Positions 8,287 through 16,972 of a DNA stretch of 64,000 nucleotides are shown piece by piece. The notes beneath the pieces are model-generated. The model saw nothing but the letters and a program-made list of their open reading frames with translations, did not search any database and was not told the DNA's origin. The first letter of the stretch is position 1. Every line of letters starts with the position of its first letter. A program made the position numbers and the translations under genes. The DNA lies in NCBI GenBank assembly GCA_024234815.1, contig JACKNO010000002.1, positions 496,001-560,000 on the forward strand, read 5' to 3'. The DNA comes from Pseudomonadales bacterium (GTDB lineage: Bacteria > Pseudomonadota > Gammaproteobacteria > Pseudomonadales > Halieaceae).

Positions 8287-10191
8287 ATGAAGATGCTTCC
8301 ATGGCTTGTAGACACACCTGCGAACTTCAATGAGCGCTGCAAGGAACTCCCGCACAGCGAGGATGCGATCGCGGACGCACTGGCACTGGCCAGTTGCGAG
8401 CTGAACCTCAACCAGGCTTACCGCCTGCACCGGGTCATCGAAAAATCCGAGCGCCTGCGAACATCCCTGGCGGGCAAGCTGGAACACTTCAAACTGGGAA
8501 TCGTCAGTAACGGCACCCTCGACCTTCTGTTACCCATGCTGGCCATTACTGCTCTGCGGCGCGGCGTTTTCCTGGAAATCGTTACGGGTGGTTTCGATCA
8601 ATCCGTACAGGACGCCATGGACCCCTTATCGGCCATCAACCAGGCGAAGCCCGATGCCGTACTGCTTGCCCTGGATTTCAGGGCCTATCCCTTCGGCAAG
8701 GAGGCGTGGGCCGCGAGTCCGCTGAATGCGCGCTCAGAGGCCGGACTTGAGCTACTGAACCAGATTCGGACAGGCTTTCGCAGCAACTGCGGTGCGCTGT
8801 GTATCCTGCAAACCCTGGCGATGCCTCCGCGCTCACTGCTGGGCAGTCTCGACAGCCAGGTTGACGGCTTGCTGATCAGGGAAATAGCTGAATTTAACCG
8901 GAGCCTGACCCAATCGGTAAGCGATAACGCCGATGTGCTGCTGGATGTGGCGGCGATTGTCGGGCAGGTAGGCAGTCGCAACTGGTTCGACGAACGACAG
9001 TGGCTCAGCGCCCGCATACCGATCGCCCACGAATTCGGGCCACTTTACTGTGAGCAAATTTCCAGAGTGGTCGCAGCGCTGCGCGGCAAGACCAGGAAGT
9101 GCCTGGTACTGGACCTGGATAACACCCTGTGGGGTGGCGTGATAGGCGATGACGGTATCGGCGGGATCGTCATCGGGCAGGGCAACCCGACCGGCGAGGC
9201 TCATCTGGACCTGCAAAAATATGCCCTGGAGCTCAAGTCACGCGGCATCATTCTTGCCGTCTGTTCAAAGAACGATGACGCCGTGGCCCGCTCAGTATTC
9301 CGTGACCACGGGGATATGTTGCTGAAGGAGAGTGATTTTGCGATTTTTGTCGCAAACTGGGATGACAAGGCCAGTAATATTCGCCACATTGCCAGCAGCC
9401 TCAATATAGGCCTGGATGCCATTGTCTTCGTCGATGACAATCCCGCCGAGAGAGACATCGTGCGCAGGCTTCTGCCCGAGGTCGCAGTACCCGAGCTCCC
9501 CCATGACCCGGCCCTGGTGACCGGCACCGTTGCCGCCGCCGGCTACTTCGATATGGTTCACCTGGATGCGGATGACGCACTGCGCAGTGAGCAGTACGCC
9601 GCCAACACCAAACGCCAGGACGCCATGCAGGCGGCGCAAGGCGTCGAGGAATTTCTCGCTTCCCTGCAGATGACAATGTCCGTATCCGGGTTTGATGCCA
9701 TGGGCCGCAAACGCATCACCCAGTTGATCAACAAGACCAATCAGTTCAACCTCACCACAAAGCGTTACACCGAACCCGAAATCGAAGCCATGGAGAACTC
9801 GGACGAATTTGTAACGCTGCAAGCCCGTCTTACTGACCGCTTCGGCGACAACGGCATGATCAGCGTCGTGATCTGCAGGGTCCAGGACGACGCGTGGCTG
9901 ATCGACAGCTGGCTGATGAGTTGCCGGGTGATCAAGCGCCGGGTCGAAGAAGCCATATGCGACGTACTGGTGCGGCAGGCAAAGCAGGCGCGGGTATCGT
10001 TTCTGCGCGGAATCTATCGCCCCAGCGAACGCAACGCCCTGGTCAGGGGTCACTATGAAAGCCTTGGCTTCGTAAAGCTGTCCGAGGACAACGGCACTGA
10101 GACCTGGGAGCTGGAAGTCGCATCGTATGTCGATAAACATCCGCCTATTGAAATTGATCACCCGCAGCGCCAGGTTGCGTCGACTGCATGA
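8287..10191 (+). CDS. FkbH-like HAD-IIIC enzyme (SGNH-like + HAD + GNAT-like domains)
   Basis: A 634-aa protein with three parts. Residues 1-260 resemble the SGNH-like N-terminal region of long FkbH proteins (LGIVSNGTLDLLLPML). Residues about 270-440 are a HAD domain with KCLVLDLDNTLWGGVIGDDG (D276 nucleophile, D278) and VFVDDNPAERDIVRR. Residues about 450-610 are a GNAT-like domain (DRFGDNGMISVVI...). FkbH proteins in polyketide clusters dephosphorylate 1,3-bisphosphoglycerate and load the glyceryl unit on an ACP; related proteins act in O-antigen decoration. GAAGG lies upstream of the ATG. The stop overlaps the next start by 4 nt (ATGA). A glyceryl-derived product is inference. Confidence 0.85.
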   Translation: MKMLPWLVDTPANFNERCKELPHSEDAIADALALASCELNLNQAYRLHRVIEKSERLRTSLAGKLEHFKLGIVSNGTLDLLLPMLAITALRRGVFLEIVTGGFDQSVQDAMDPLSAINQAKPDAVLLALDFRAYPFGKEAWAASPLNARSEAGLELLNQIRTGFRSNCGALCILQTLAMPPRSLLGSLDSQVDGLLIREIAEFNRSLTQSVSDNADVLLDVAAIVGQVGSRNWFDERQWLSARIPIAHEFGPLYCEQISRVVAALRGKTRKCLVLDLDNTLWGGVIGDDGIGGIVIGQGNPTGEAHLDLQKYALELKSRGIILAVCSKNDDAVARSVFRDHGDMLLKESDFAIFVANWDDKASNIRHIASSLNIGLDAIVFVDDNPAERDIVRRLLPEVAVPELPHDPALVTGTVAAAGYFDMVHLDADDALRSEQYAANTKRQDAMQAAQGVEEFLASLQMTMSVSGFDAMGRKRITQLINKTNQFNLTTKRYTEPEIEAMENSDEFVTLQARLTDRFGDNGMISVVICRVQDDAWLIDSWLMSCRVIKRRVEEAICDVLVRQAKQARVSFLRGIYRPSERNALVRGHYESLGFVKLSEDNGTETWELEVASYVDKHPPIEIDHPQRQVASTA

Positions 10192-11648
10192 AACAGTCGA
10201 AAGAACAGATAGGTTCCTGCGTAATCACTCCCGCGGAGAGCGCGACATTTGCCCGGGTTTCCGGTGACTTCAACCCACTTCATATCGATCCCGTTCTGGC
10301 GCGCAGGTACCAGTTTGGGTCCACATTGATTCACGGCATCAATGGCACACTGCGTGCGCTGGATACCTTTTTCGCCGGACGAGAACACGCCGCACTAAAA
10401 TCCCTGCAGGTCACTTTCAGTAAACCGGCCCGCCAGGGCGATGAACTTGCCCTTTTCGCGGAGCAGTTATCCGGCGCCGAATCCGGTTCGACCGATGTTC
10501 ATATGGAAGTGCACAGATCCGGCAAGAAGCTGCAATCGATCGAGTTCTCGTTCAGCGACATCGCGGCGGCGAACTTGCCTGCACCCCAGCTACCTGCGCC
10601 GGTGACGGATCAGGCACCCGAACCAGCGGATATCGGCCTGCAGCAGGCAGAAGGACTTGCAGGCAGCACCACCATGAAATGGGATCCGGCCTGTTTCAGG
10701 GCGCTTTTCCCCAACCTTGCGAAAACACTGCCAGAGCCACAGTGCGCGACCATACTGGCAAGCACCAAAATTGTGGGCATGATCTGCCCGGGCCTCAATT
10801 CTGTCTACGCTCGACTGCACCTCACCTTTGCAACTGAAGCTGTCGATCAGGCCACTGAGTTGCGCTATCGGGTGACGAGTGTCGACGCGCGTTTTTCACG
10901 CGTACTTATGGAAGTATCCAACCCGGTGGCATCAGGTACGATCGAGGCATTTTTTCGCCCGCCACCGGTTTCGCAGGCAAGTGCGTCCGATATTGCCACA
11001 TTGGTCGATGACGACCGCTTTCGGGGGCAGACTGCGCTGGTAATCGGCGGTTCTCGCGGACTGGGTGAGGTAACGGCGAAGGTGCTGGCCGCCGGAGGTG
11101 CGAACACCATCATCACATACGCCAGCGGGCACGCTGATGCCACGAAAGTTGCCGCGGACATTCTCGCTAACGGCGGCGTATGCAATACGCTCAAGCTGGA
11201 CGTACTGGACGGTTCAGACCCCCACCCACTGTTTGACAACCCGGACAGAATTACCCATATCTACTACATGGCCTCGCCCTTGATTGAAAAGAGCGACGCC
11301 AGAATATGGGACGCGCAACTGTTTGGAAAATATACGGACTTCTATCTTAACGGGCTTGCCAATCTGTTGGCCCGGTTTGCCGGTAATCCGCAGTACCGCG
11401 ATGCGCAGCTCAGTATTTACCTGCCCTCCACGGCATTCCTTGACCAGCCGGAGAAAGGCTTCTTCGAGTACAGTGTCTGCAAGGCGGCCACAGAGTCGTT
11501 CGCGCTCCAGATTCAGTCCAGGTATCCCCGGTGGCGTTTTTTCACGCCGAGGTTGCCCCGCATGCTGACTGACCAGACCAGCGGAATTGCCGGGCTCGAT
11601 ATCCTGGACAGCGCGCGCCACATTCTGGCCAGCCTGGAAGGACACTGA
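10188..11648 (+). CDS. MaoC-like dehydratase / SDR reductase fusion
   Basis: A 486-aa two-part enzyme. Residues 1-115 are a MaoC/hot-dog hydratase-like domain (FARVSGDFNPLHIDP, GSTLIHGINGTL). A degenerate second hot-dog-like segment spans about 150-270. From about 280 it is a short-chain dehydrogenase with the NAD(P)-binding GGSRGLGEVTA motif and the catalytic YSVCK (Y428, K432), with an upstream Ser in YLPSTAF. The fusion would dehydrate/hydrate and reduce a carrier- or CoA-bound acyl chain. It overlaps the FkbH gene by 4 nt and sits between two ACP genes, so its substrate is probably ACP-bound (inference). Confidence 0.82.
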   Translation: MKQSKEQIGSCVITPAESATFARVSGDFNPLHIDPVLARRYQFGSTLIHGINGTLRALDTFFAGREHAALKSLQVTFSKPARQGDELALFAEQLSGAESGSTDVHMEVHRSGKKLQSIEFSFSDIAAANLPAPQLPAPVTDQAPEPADIGLQQAEGLAGSTTMKWDPACFRALFPNLAKTLPEPQCATILASTKIVGMICPGLNSVYARLHLTFATEAVDQATELRYRVTSVDARFSRVLMEVSNPVASGTIEAFFRPPPVSQASASDIATLVDDDRFRGQTALVIGGSRGLGEVTAKVLAAGGANTIITYASGHADATKVAADILANGGVCNTLKLDVLDGSDPHPLFDNPDRITHIYYMASPLIEKSDARIWDAQLFGKYTDFYLNGLANLLARFAGNPQYRDAQLSIYLPSTAFLDQPEKGFFEYSVCKAATESFALQIQSRYPRWRFFTPRLPRMLTDQTSGIAGLDILDSARHILASLEGH

Positions 11649-11650
11649 CT

Positions 11651-12523
11651 GTGGGCGACACGCCAGACAGGAAAACCACGCTCAAACCCATCACCGGGGA
11701 TGACGTTGCTCGGACGGCATTATTCCTGCACAGCCATATGAACAGCAAATTCTCCGCACAGGAATGGGAACGAGGCTTGCGGGCCAGTTGGTATGAAAAC
11801 GCCCCGAATCACGGTTTTATGCTTGAATTCGATGGCGAAGTGGTGGGTGTCGTCTGCGCCCTGTACTCCGAACAGGAAATAGACGGAGAACCGCGACTGA
11901 TATGCAACCCGCACACCTGGTGCGTGCTTGAGCCCTACCGGGCAAAGAGCGTCAGCCTCATTCTCTCGGTGATTCGGCAACCCGACATGCACTATAGCAT
12001 GTACTCTCCCAACAGGGACGGCGAGGAGATCTTCGCCTACCTGGGCTTCAAGCCACTGGGGCGCGAAGCGCTGGCAATACTGAACCTTCCCACCCCGCAA
12101 CTGCCGGGCAAGGTTGAAGTCAGCTTCGAATTAAATTCGGCCCTGGATCGCCTCTCGGTAGCGGACCGTAAATGCGTGCAGGACCATCGCGATTTCCCAT
12201 GGCTGAGGTTCATCTTCTACGCCAGTGGCTCGAAGCACGGGTTCCTGATCTACAAACCATGCCGGTACAAGCGATTGCCCTGCGCGGAGTTGCTCTATGT
12301 CAGCGACAAGTCCCTGTTCGCCCGCTGCTGGCCAGCCATACGCACCCGCCTGCTGCTTCGGCAGGGTGTTTTTACCACAAAGGCGGAACTGCGCCTGCTG
12401 CAACAGAGGCCGGGGTTTTCATTCTCCACCGCACATGCTTCGGCCAAGTTCTTCCTGAGCGACAGCCTCCCCGCCGAGGCGTTCAATTACACCTACAGCG
12501 AATTGGTCGCACTGAATCTATGA
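11651..12523 (+). CDS. GNAT-like acyltransferase
   Basis: A 290-aa soluble protein with a GTG start two bases after the preceding stop. The first half resembles GNAT N-acyltransferases: a helical start, the FMLEFDGEVVGVVCALYSEQ strands, then VLEPYRAKSVSLILSVI at the acyl-CoA-binding position and EEIFAYLGFKPLGREAL. The second half (about 150-290) is unassigned. Position inside the ACP operon suggests it moves the acyl group made there onto a sugar or amine. I cannot name a substrate. Confidence 0.6.
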   Translation: MGDTPDRKTTLKPITGDDVARTALFLHSHMNSKFSAQEWERGLRASWYENAPNHGFMLEFDGEVVGVVCALYSEQEIDGEPRLICNPHTWCVLEPYRAKSVSLILSVIRQPDMHYSMYSPNRDGEEIFAYLGFKPLGREALAILNLPTPQLPGKVEVSFELNSALDRLSVADRKCVQDHRDFPWLRFIFYASGSKHGFLIYKPCRYKRLPCAELLYVSDKSLFARCWPAIRTRLLLRQGVFTTKAELRLLQQRPGFSFSTAHASAKFFLSDSLPAEAFNYTYSELVALNL

Positions 12524-12545
12524 CATTGATACTGCGAGAAATACT

Positions 12546-12794
12546 ATGAGCCTGGTAAATGAAATTTCCATACTTGTCCGCGACGTCCTGGTCCTGGGCG
12601 ATTCGGCCGACGGTTTCGACGAAAATACCGGCCTGCTTGGCTCCATACCGGAGTTTGATTCCATGGCCGTTGTTTCCATAATCACCGCGCTGGAAGACGA
12701 GTACGGCTGTGTTGTTGAAGATGATGAAATTTCAGCGGACGTCTTCGCGACCATAGGCACCCTGGCGCAGTTCGTGGAAACAAAGTTGGCCTGA
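12546..12794 (+). CDS. Acyl carrier protein 2 (XrtA-associated type)
   Basis: An 82-aa acidic protein with phosphopantetheine Ser39 in PEFDSMAVVSII. Small ACPs of this kind regularly precede the two XrtA-associated hydrolases, and hydrolase 2 begins 2 bp after this stop. In many XrtA clusters the same set includes an acyl-CoA ligase and a PLP-dependent decarboxylase; neither is in this window. Confidence 0.88.
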   Translation: MSLVNEISILVRDVLVLGDSADGFDENTGLLGSIPEFDSMAVVSIITALEDEYGCVVEDDEISADVFATIGTLAQFVETKLA

Positions 12795-12796
12795 AC

Positions 12797-13627
12797 ATGA
12801 GCAGCAAAAATATCCAGGCCACATTCATACCGGGAAAGCGAGGGCCGCTCTTTGCGGTTCATCGCACGCCGGCCTCCAAGACAGCCGACAGCGAGTGTTT
12901 TATCGTAGCGCCGTCTTTTGCCGAGGAAATGAACCGCTGCCGTTACATGTGCACAATGCTGGCACAGGAACTCACCCGGCATGGTTGTGGCTACCTGTCC
13001 GTGGACCTGTATGGCACCGGTGACAGCGCCGGAGACTTTTCCGATGCGGACTGGCAGACGTGGCGGGGCGACCTGGTGACCGCCTGCGATTATGCCAGGG
13101 AGCTGGGGTACCAACGGTTGACGCTGTTGGGTATCCGACTGGGCGCACTGCTGGCCATGGAGGCCCTGCCAGGGCTCAGGGGCGTGCAGCGCGTTATCCT
13201 CTGGCAACCGGTGATCAGCGGCAAGACCGCTTTGACCCAGTTCATGCGCATTCGCATCGCCGCGTCACTGGAACGCGATGAGGACGGCGGCACAGTGGCC
13301 GACTTTGAACAGCAACTCGACCAGGGCCAGCATGTGCAGGTTGCTGGCTACGACGTATCCCCGGCCCTCTACAGGGCGATCCAGGCTGCCCAACTGGACA
13401 GCAGTGAGAGTTTCGCCGGAACCGAGATCGTCTGGTTCAATACGCTCGCAAGTGAGGACAGGAAGACACCCCGGGTGGAAAGTGATTTCCTCGAGCGCTG
13501 GACTGCCAGCGGTGCGAATGTAAGTCATACCACGGTAATCGGTCCCTCGTACTGGGCGGTGCATGAGCGCACCCTGGCACCGAGCCTGGTGGAAGCCACC
13601 GTCAAGTACGTTCGGGGGGTGCACTGA
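12797..13627 (+). CDS. Exosortase A system-associated hydrolase 2 (alpha/beta fold)
   Basis: A 276-aa alpha/beta-hydrolase-fold protein resembling TIGR03101, with the diagnostic PSFAEEMNRCRYM start (oxyanion region) and DLYGTGDSAGDFSDADW. The usual nucleophile elbow GxSxG is replaced by GIRLG (G112-R114-G116), so it lacks a classical serine nucleophile. As I recall the family, this replacement is typical, so it may bind or shape a product and not hydrolyse it. The next gene starts one base after this stop. Confidence 0.85.
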   Translation: MSSKNIQATFIPGKRGPLFAVHRTPASKTADSECFIVAPSFAEEMNRCRYMCTMLAQELTRHGCGYLSVDLYGTGDSAGDFSDADWQTWRGDLVTACDYARELGYQRLTLLGIRLGALLAMEALPGLRGVQRVILWQPVISGKTALTQFMRIRIAASLERDEDGGTVADFEQQLDQGQHVQVAGYDVSPALYRAIQAAQLDSSESFAGTEIVWFNTLASEDRKTPRVESDFLERWTASGANVSHTTVIGPSYWAVHERTLAPSLVEATVKYVRGVH

Positions 13628-13628
13628 C

Positions 13629-14486
13629 GTGCGGGAACGAGCCGAAGTTCTGCTTTGCGACAACAGCGAGCTGGTCAGCATCGTACACGAACCCGCTATT
13701 CCGGGTGACACCGGGCTGGTCATCATTGTAGCCGGGGGCCCGCAATATCGGGTAGGCGCTCACCGGCAGTTTGTGATGCTTGCCCGCCAGATTGCAGCGG
13801 CGGGCCTACCGGTCATTCGGTTTGACCACCGCGGGACCGGCGATAGCGACGGTGACTATCGCGGTTTTACCGACATGGATGCCGATATTCGCAGTGCCAT
13901 AGACCACCTGTTTTCCACTTTTCCGAGCCTGTCGAAGGTGGTGCTCTGGGGGGAGTGCGAATCTGCTTCGGCGGCGGCGTACTACGCCCACAAGGACGCC
14001 CGGGTGAGCGGGATTTTCCTGGTGAATCCCTGGATTCGCACGGAGGCGGGACTGGCGAAGACCTACCTCAAACACTATTACCGGCAGCGCATCACCGACC
14101 CGGAATTCTGGAAGAAAGTAAGGGCGGGAGAGTTCTCTATCTCCGCCTCAATAAAGTCGATTGCGACTCTTTTCTACCAGGTCATCAGCAACGCCGGTAA
14201 AAAAGAGGCGACCAGAGAACCGGACCTGGCGTCGTTGCCGCTGCCGGAGCGACTGGAGCGCAGCCTGCTTTTATTCCAGGGAGAGATTTTCGTGCTGACC
14301 AGCGGTCGCGATCACATTGCCCAGGAATATCGGGATTTCGTCGATGGCTCGGCAAAACTGCAATCGCTTATGGCTTTGGAACGCGCTAAGTTCAAGGAGA
14401 TCGCCGAGGCGGACCATACTTTCTCCAGAACCGCGTGGCGTGTCGACCTTTTCGACACCACGCAGAAATGGTTGGAGTCAAATTGA
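13629..14486 (+). CDS. Exosortase A system-associated hydrolase 1 (Cys elbow)
   Basis: A 285-aa alpha/beta-hydrolase-fold protein resembling TIGR03100, with FDHRGTGDSDGDY and a nucleophile elbow WGECESA in which Cys110 takes the Ser place. I chose GTG 13629, one base after the previous stop, because an upstream in-frame ATG (13563) would add a tail that only reads hydrolase 2 in another frame. Paired with hydrolase 2 in nearly all loci of this kind. Likely trims or transfers the ACP-bound acyl product (inference). Confidence 0.85.
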   Translation: MRERAEVLLCDNSELVSIVHEPAIPGDTGLVIIVAGGPQYRVGAHRQFVMLARQIAAAGLPVIRFDHRGTGDSDGDYRGFTDMDADIRSAIDHLFSTFPSLSKVVLWGECESASAAAYYAHKDARVSGIFLVNPWIRTEAGLAKTYLKHYYRQRITDPEFWKKVRAGEFSISASIKSIATLFYQVISNAGKKEATREPDLASLPLPERLERSLLLFQGEIFVLTSGRDHIAQEYRDFVDGSAKLQSLMALERAKFKEIAEADHTFSRTAWRVDLFDTTQKWLESN

Positions 14487-14524
14487 GTCACCCAACAACC
14501 AAACCAGCTTCAGGGGCAGCTACA

Positions 14525-15247
14525 ATGCGCAAGAACGTTATCATACTGACGCACGGATGGACGGGGAGTTCTGTTTTTACAGCACTGATTGCCAAAGCCG
14601 GCTATTGGTATGGCAAGGACACCTTCCAGAAAATCGACTACAACACCTACGAAAACCTGGAACTCATAGAGTTGAACAAGCGCATGCTTGAGGAACTCGG
14701 CTTCGGCGGCGATCACGAACACGAGTTTGATCCCCAGGAAGTTATTCGGCTTGAACAACAGTCCGCGAATATCGATTTGTCACCCTACAGGGAGTTTGTT
14801 GCCCGCTGCAACCAGAACTCCCCGTGGATATGGAAGGACCCGAGGCTTACCTGGACTATCAGGGTCTGGGCGAAAATGCTGGAACTCGAGGACGTGGCGT
14901 TCATCATTCTGACGCGCGATGACGAACAGGCGTGGATATCATCCAACCTGCGCAGGCATATACAGAGTCGCAGGTTTACGCACGCCTATAACCACGGTAT
15001 CACCGACTCACTCAAGCAGTTTCTCGGGCAGGTCAACAAGAACTTCGTGGAACTGGAGTTCGAGGATCTACTGCTGCGTCCGGAGGATACTATCGCCGAT
15101 ATCAACAGGCATCTCGGCACCGTGCTGACCAAGGAAGACCTGACCAATACCTACAACGGGCAGCTGTATCGAAAATCGAACGGGCTGAAAGACAAGCTCA
15201 AGGCCACGGCAATCTACCTGAAAAACTACAATCAACGCTATCGCTGA
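14525..15247 (+). CDS. Sulfotransferase-like protein
   Basis: A 240-aa protein with an N-terminal PAPS-binding-loop-like segment (HGWTGSSVFTALIAKAG) and WIWKDPRLTWTIRVW followed by AFIILTRDDEQAWISS, the layout of bacterial carbohydrate sulfotransferases. An in-frame upstream ATG exists at 14468, but ATG 14525 has CAGGGG 8 nt before it. Last gene of the forward operon, so sulfation may be a final decoration step. No PAPS synthesis gene is present in the window. Confidence 0.75.
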   Translation: MRKNVIILTHGWTGSSVFTALIAKAGYWYGKDTFQKIDYNTYENLELIELNKRMLEELGFGGDHEHEFDPQEVIRLEQQSANIDLSPYREFVARCNQNSPWIWKDPRLTWTIRVWAKMLELEDVAFIILTRDDEQAWISSNLRRHIQSRRFTHAYNHGITDSLKQFLGQVNKNFVELEFEDLLLRPEDTIADINRHLGTVLTKEDLTNTYNGQLYRKSNGLKDKLKATAIYLKNYNQRYR

Positions 15248-15289
15248 GACGGTACTCCCTGCGGGGGCATTGCCGGGACTGAAACGCCG

Positions 15290-16789
15290 TCAGCTGCCCG
15301 GCGTTCCGCCAGCCAGGCGCTGGCGCAGGTAGTCGACACACACCTGCTCCGGGCCGCCGGCTTTTCCGGACAACAACCACAAACCCATGAGACTGGCGAC
15401 ATAGGTCGACCCCGCCAGCAACACCTTGGCAACAAGAGCGGGCAGCAGGGACAGGTGCATGGGTTCGATCACTACCACGTCCACCAGGACCATGATCAAA
15501 CCCGCCAGCAACGGCCGCCAGATAACGCCATACAGCGCCCAGACTGACACACGCAATACGCTGGCGGTGTAGTAGATCATGAGAGGTACAAACACCGCGG
15601 CGACCAGCACCCGGGCGGAGGCCACCAGTTCTATATCACCGTGGCCGCTGGCATAGACAAGCGCAGGGATTAGCAGCACGAGTTCCATCCAGGCTTTTCT
15701 CGCGGAAAAATCGGCCCGGTTTTTAACCAGCAATATCAGATCCAGGGTCAGGTTGATGCCTGCGATGGTGCCGAAGATCGCCATCCAGGACAGTACCGGT
15801 GCCGCCTCGCTCCAACGCTCCCCGAATATCAGGCTGACAATCTGGGTGGATGTAACGTGCAGGCCAACACCAACCGGAACACAGGCGATGACCAGCAAGC
15901 CGATAACCTCCAGCGCGCGCTGGGTAAAGTCGGGCTGATCCTGCAGGCGCGAAAGGTTGGGAAACAGCGCCCTGCGCATGGGCATTATCACTTCGTAGAC
16001 AAAAATCGTGCCGATTTCGACCCCTACGTAGTAGATACCCAGGACCCCGGTGCCAAACGCTCGACCTACTATCAGTTGGCCGGACTTCTCATTGAGCACC
16101 ATACCGATACGGGAAATCAGCAACCACTGGGAGAATCCCCAAAGCTCCTTTATCCCCCTGGTGGAAATTCTCGATCGATGCGGGTGCATTCGATAACTGA
16201 GCACAAGCTCGAACACTGACTGCGATAACATACCGAATACCATCGCCCGGTAGTCGCGCAACCAAAGCGCCAGCGTCACCGTGACGGCAAACACCCCCAG
16301 CTTCTGGTAGACAGCGAACCGGAAATCCTTGGCGAAATCCAGTTCCTTGCGAAAGGCTACCGTTCCTATATTGCGGAAACCCTGAATCAGGGCGGAGAGA
16401 GCGAGCAGCGAAAGAATCGTCTGCAGGCGGCTTTCTTCAAAATAGGCCACCGCGAAGGGAATGCTGGCCAGCATCAGGATTGCGATGAAAATGCCCTGTA
16501 GAACCTGAATTGTCCAGGCGCCGTCGTAAAGCTCCAGCGAATCCCGCTGGTCCCGGATAAGCGCCAGATCCACCCCCGTGGTGGCCATGGAATCTATCAA
16601 CGCATAGACCGCCATCGCCATCGCCACCAGGCCAAAATCCCCGGGCGTCAGCAGGCGGGCGAGAATAACCATGCTCACGAGACCCAGTATGCGTATCATC
16701 CAGCGCAGGGCCAACATCCACAAAGTGCCGCCTACAAAACGGGTGGGAGGCGCCCCGGGAACCGGTGGCTGTACTTCTATTTCACTCAA
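15290..16789 (-). CDS. Polysaccharide flippase (Wzx/MOP superfamily)
   Basis: A 499-aa polytopic protein with about 12-14 hydrophobic helices and the PST/RfbX-type features LARLLTPGDFGLVAMAMAVY near the N-terminus and GRAFGTGVLGIYYVG mid-protein. MOP flippases move undecaprenyl-diphosphate-linked repeat units across the inner membrane. Its presence with chain-length and export genes supports Wzx/Wzy-type assembly. It converges with the sulfotransferase gene and diverges from the asparagine synthetase-like gene. Confidence 0.88.
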   Translation of the reverse strand: MSEIEVQPPVPGAPPTRFVGGTLWMLALRWMIRILGLVSMVILARLLTPGDFGLVAMAMAVYALIDSMATTGVDLALIRDQRDSLELYDGAWTIQVLQGIFIAILMLASIPFAVAYFEESRLQTILSLLALSALIQGFRNIGTVAFRKELDFAKDFRFAVYQKLGVFAVTVTLALWLRDYRAMVFGMLSQSVFELVLSYRMHPHRSRISTRGIKELWGFSQWLLISRIGMVLNEKSGQLIVGRAFGTGVLGIYYVGVEIGTIFVYEVIMPMRRALFPNLSRLQDQPDFTQRALEVIGLLVIACVPVGVGLHVTSTQIVSLIFGERWSEAAPVLSWMAIFGTIAGINLTLDLILLVKNRADFSARKAWMELVLLIPALVYASGHGDIELVASARVLVAAVFVPLMIYYTASVLRVSVWALYGVIWRPLLAGLIMVLVDVVVIEPMHLSLLPALVAKVLLAGSTYVASLMGLWLLSGKAGGPEQVCVDYLRQRLAGGTPGS

Positions 16790-16972
16790 GCTCTGTGCCT
16801 GGTAATGCAGACAAAATCACAATTTAGATCCGTACTTATTGGGATTTGCGGACCGCACAATATATCATGTGGCTATCACCGGGCAGAACTCAAATAGTCA
16901 ATAGATCTACTTTTGTGATACCCGCGAACGCATCCACCGCGCTACTTTAACGGGCACCCCAGTCGGACATCC

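Noticed and set aside
9292..10161. 289-aa minus-strand frame
   Set aside because: Lies wholly inside the FkbH-like gene on the other strand; no recognisable domain.
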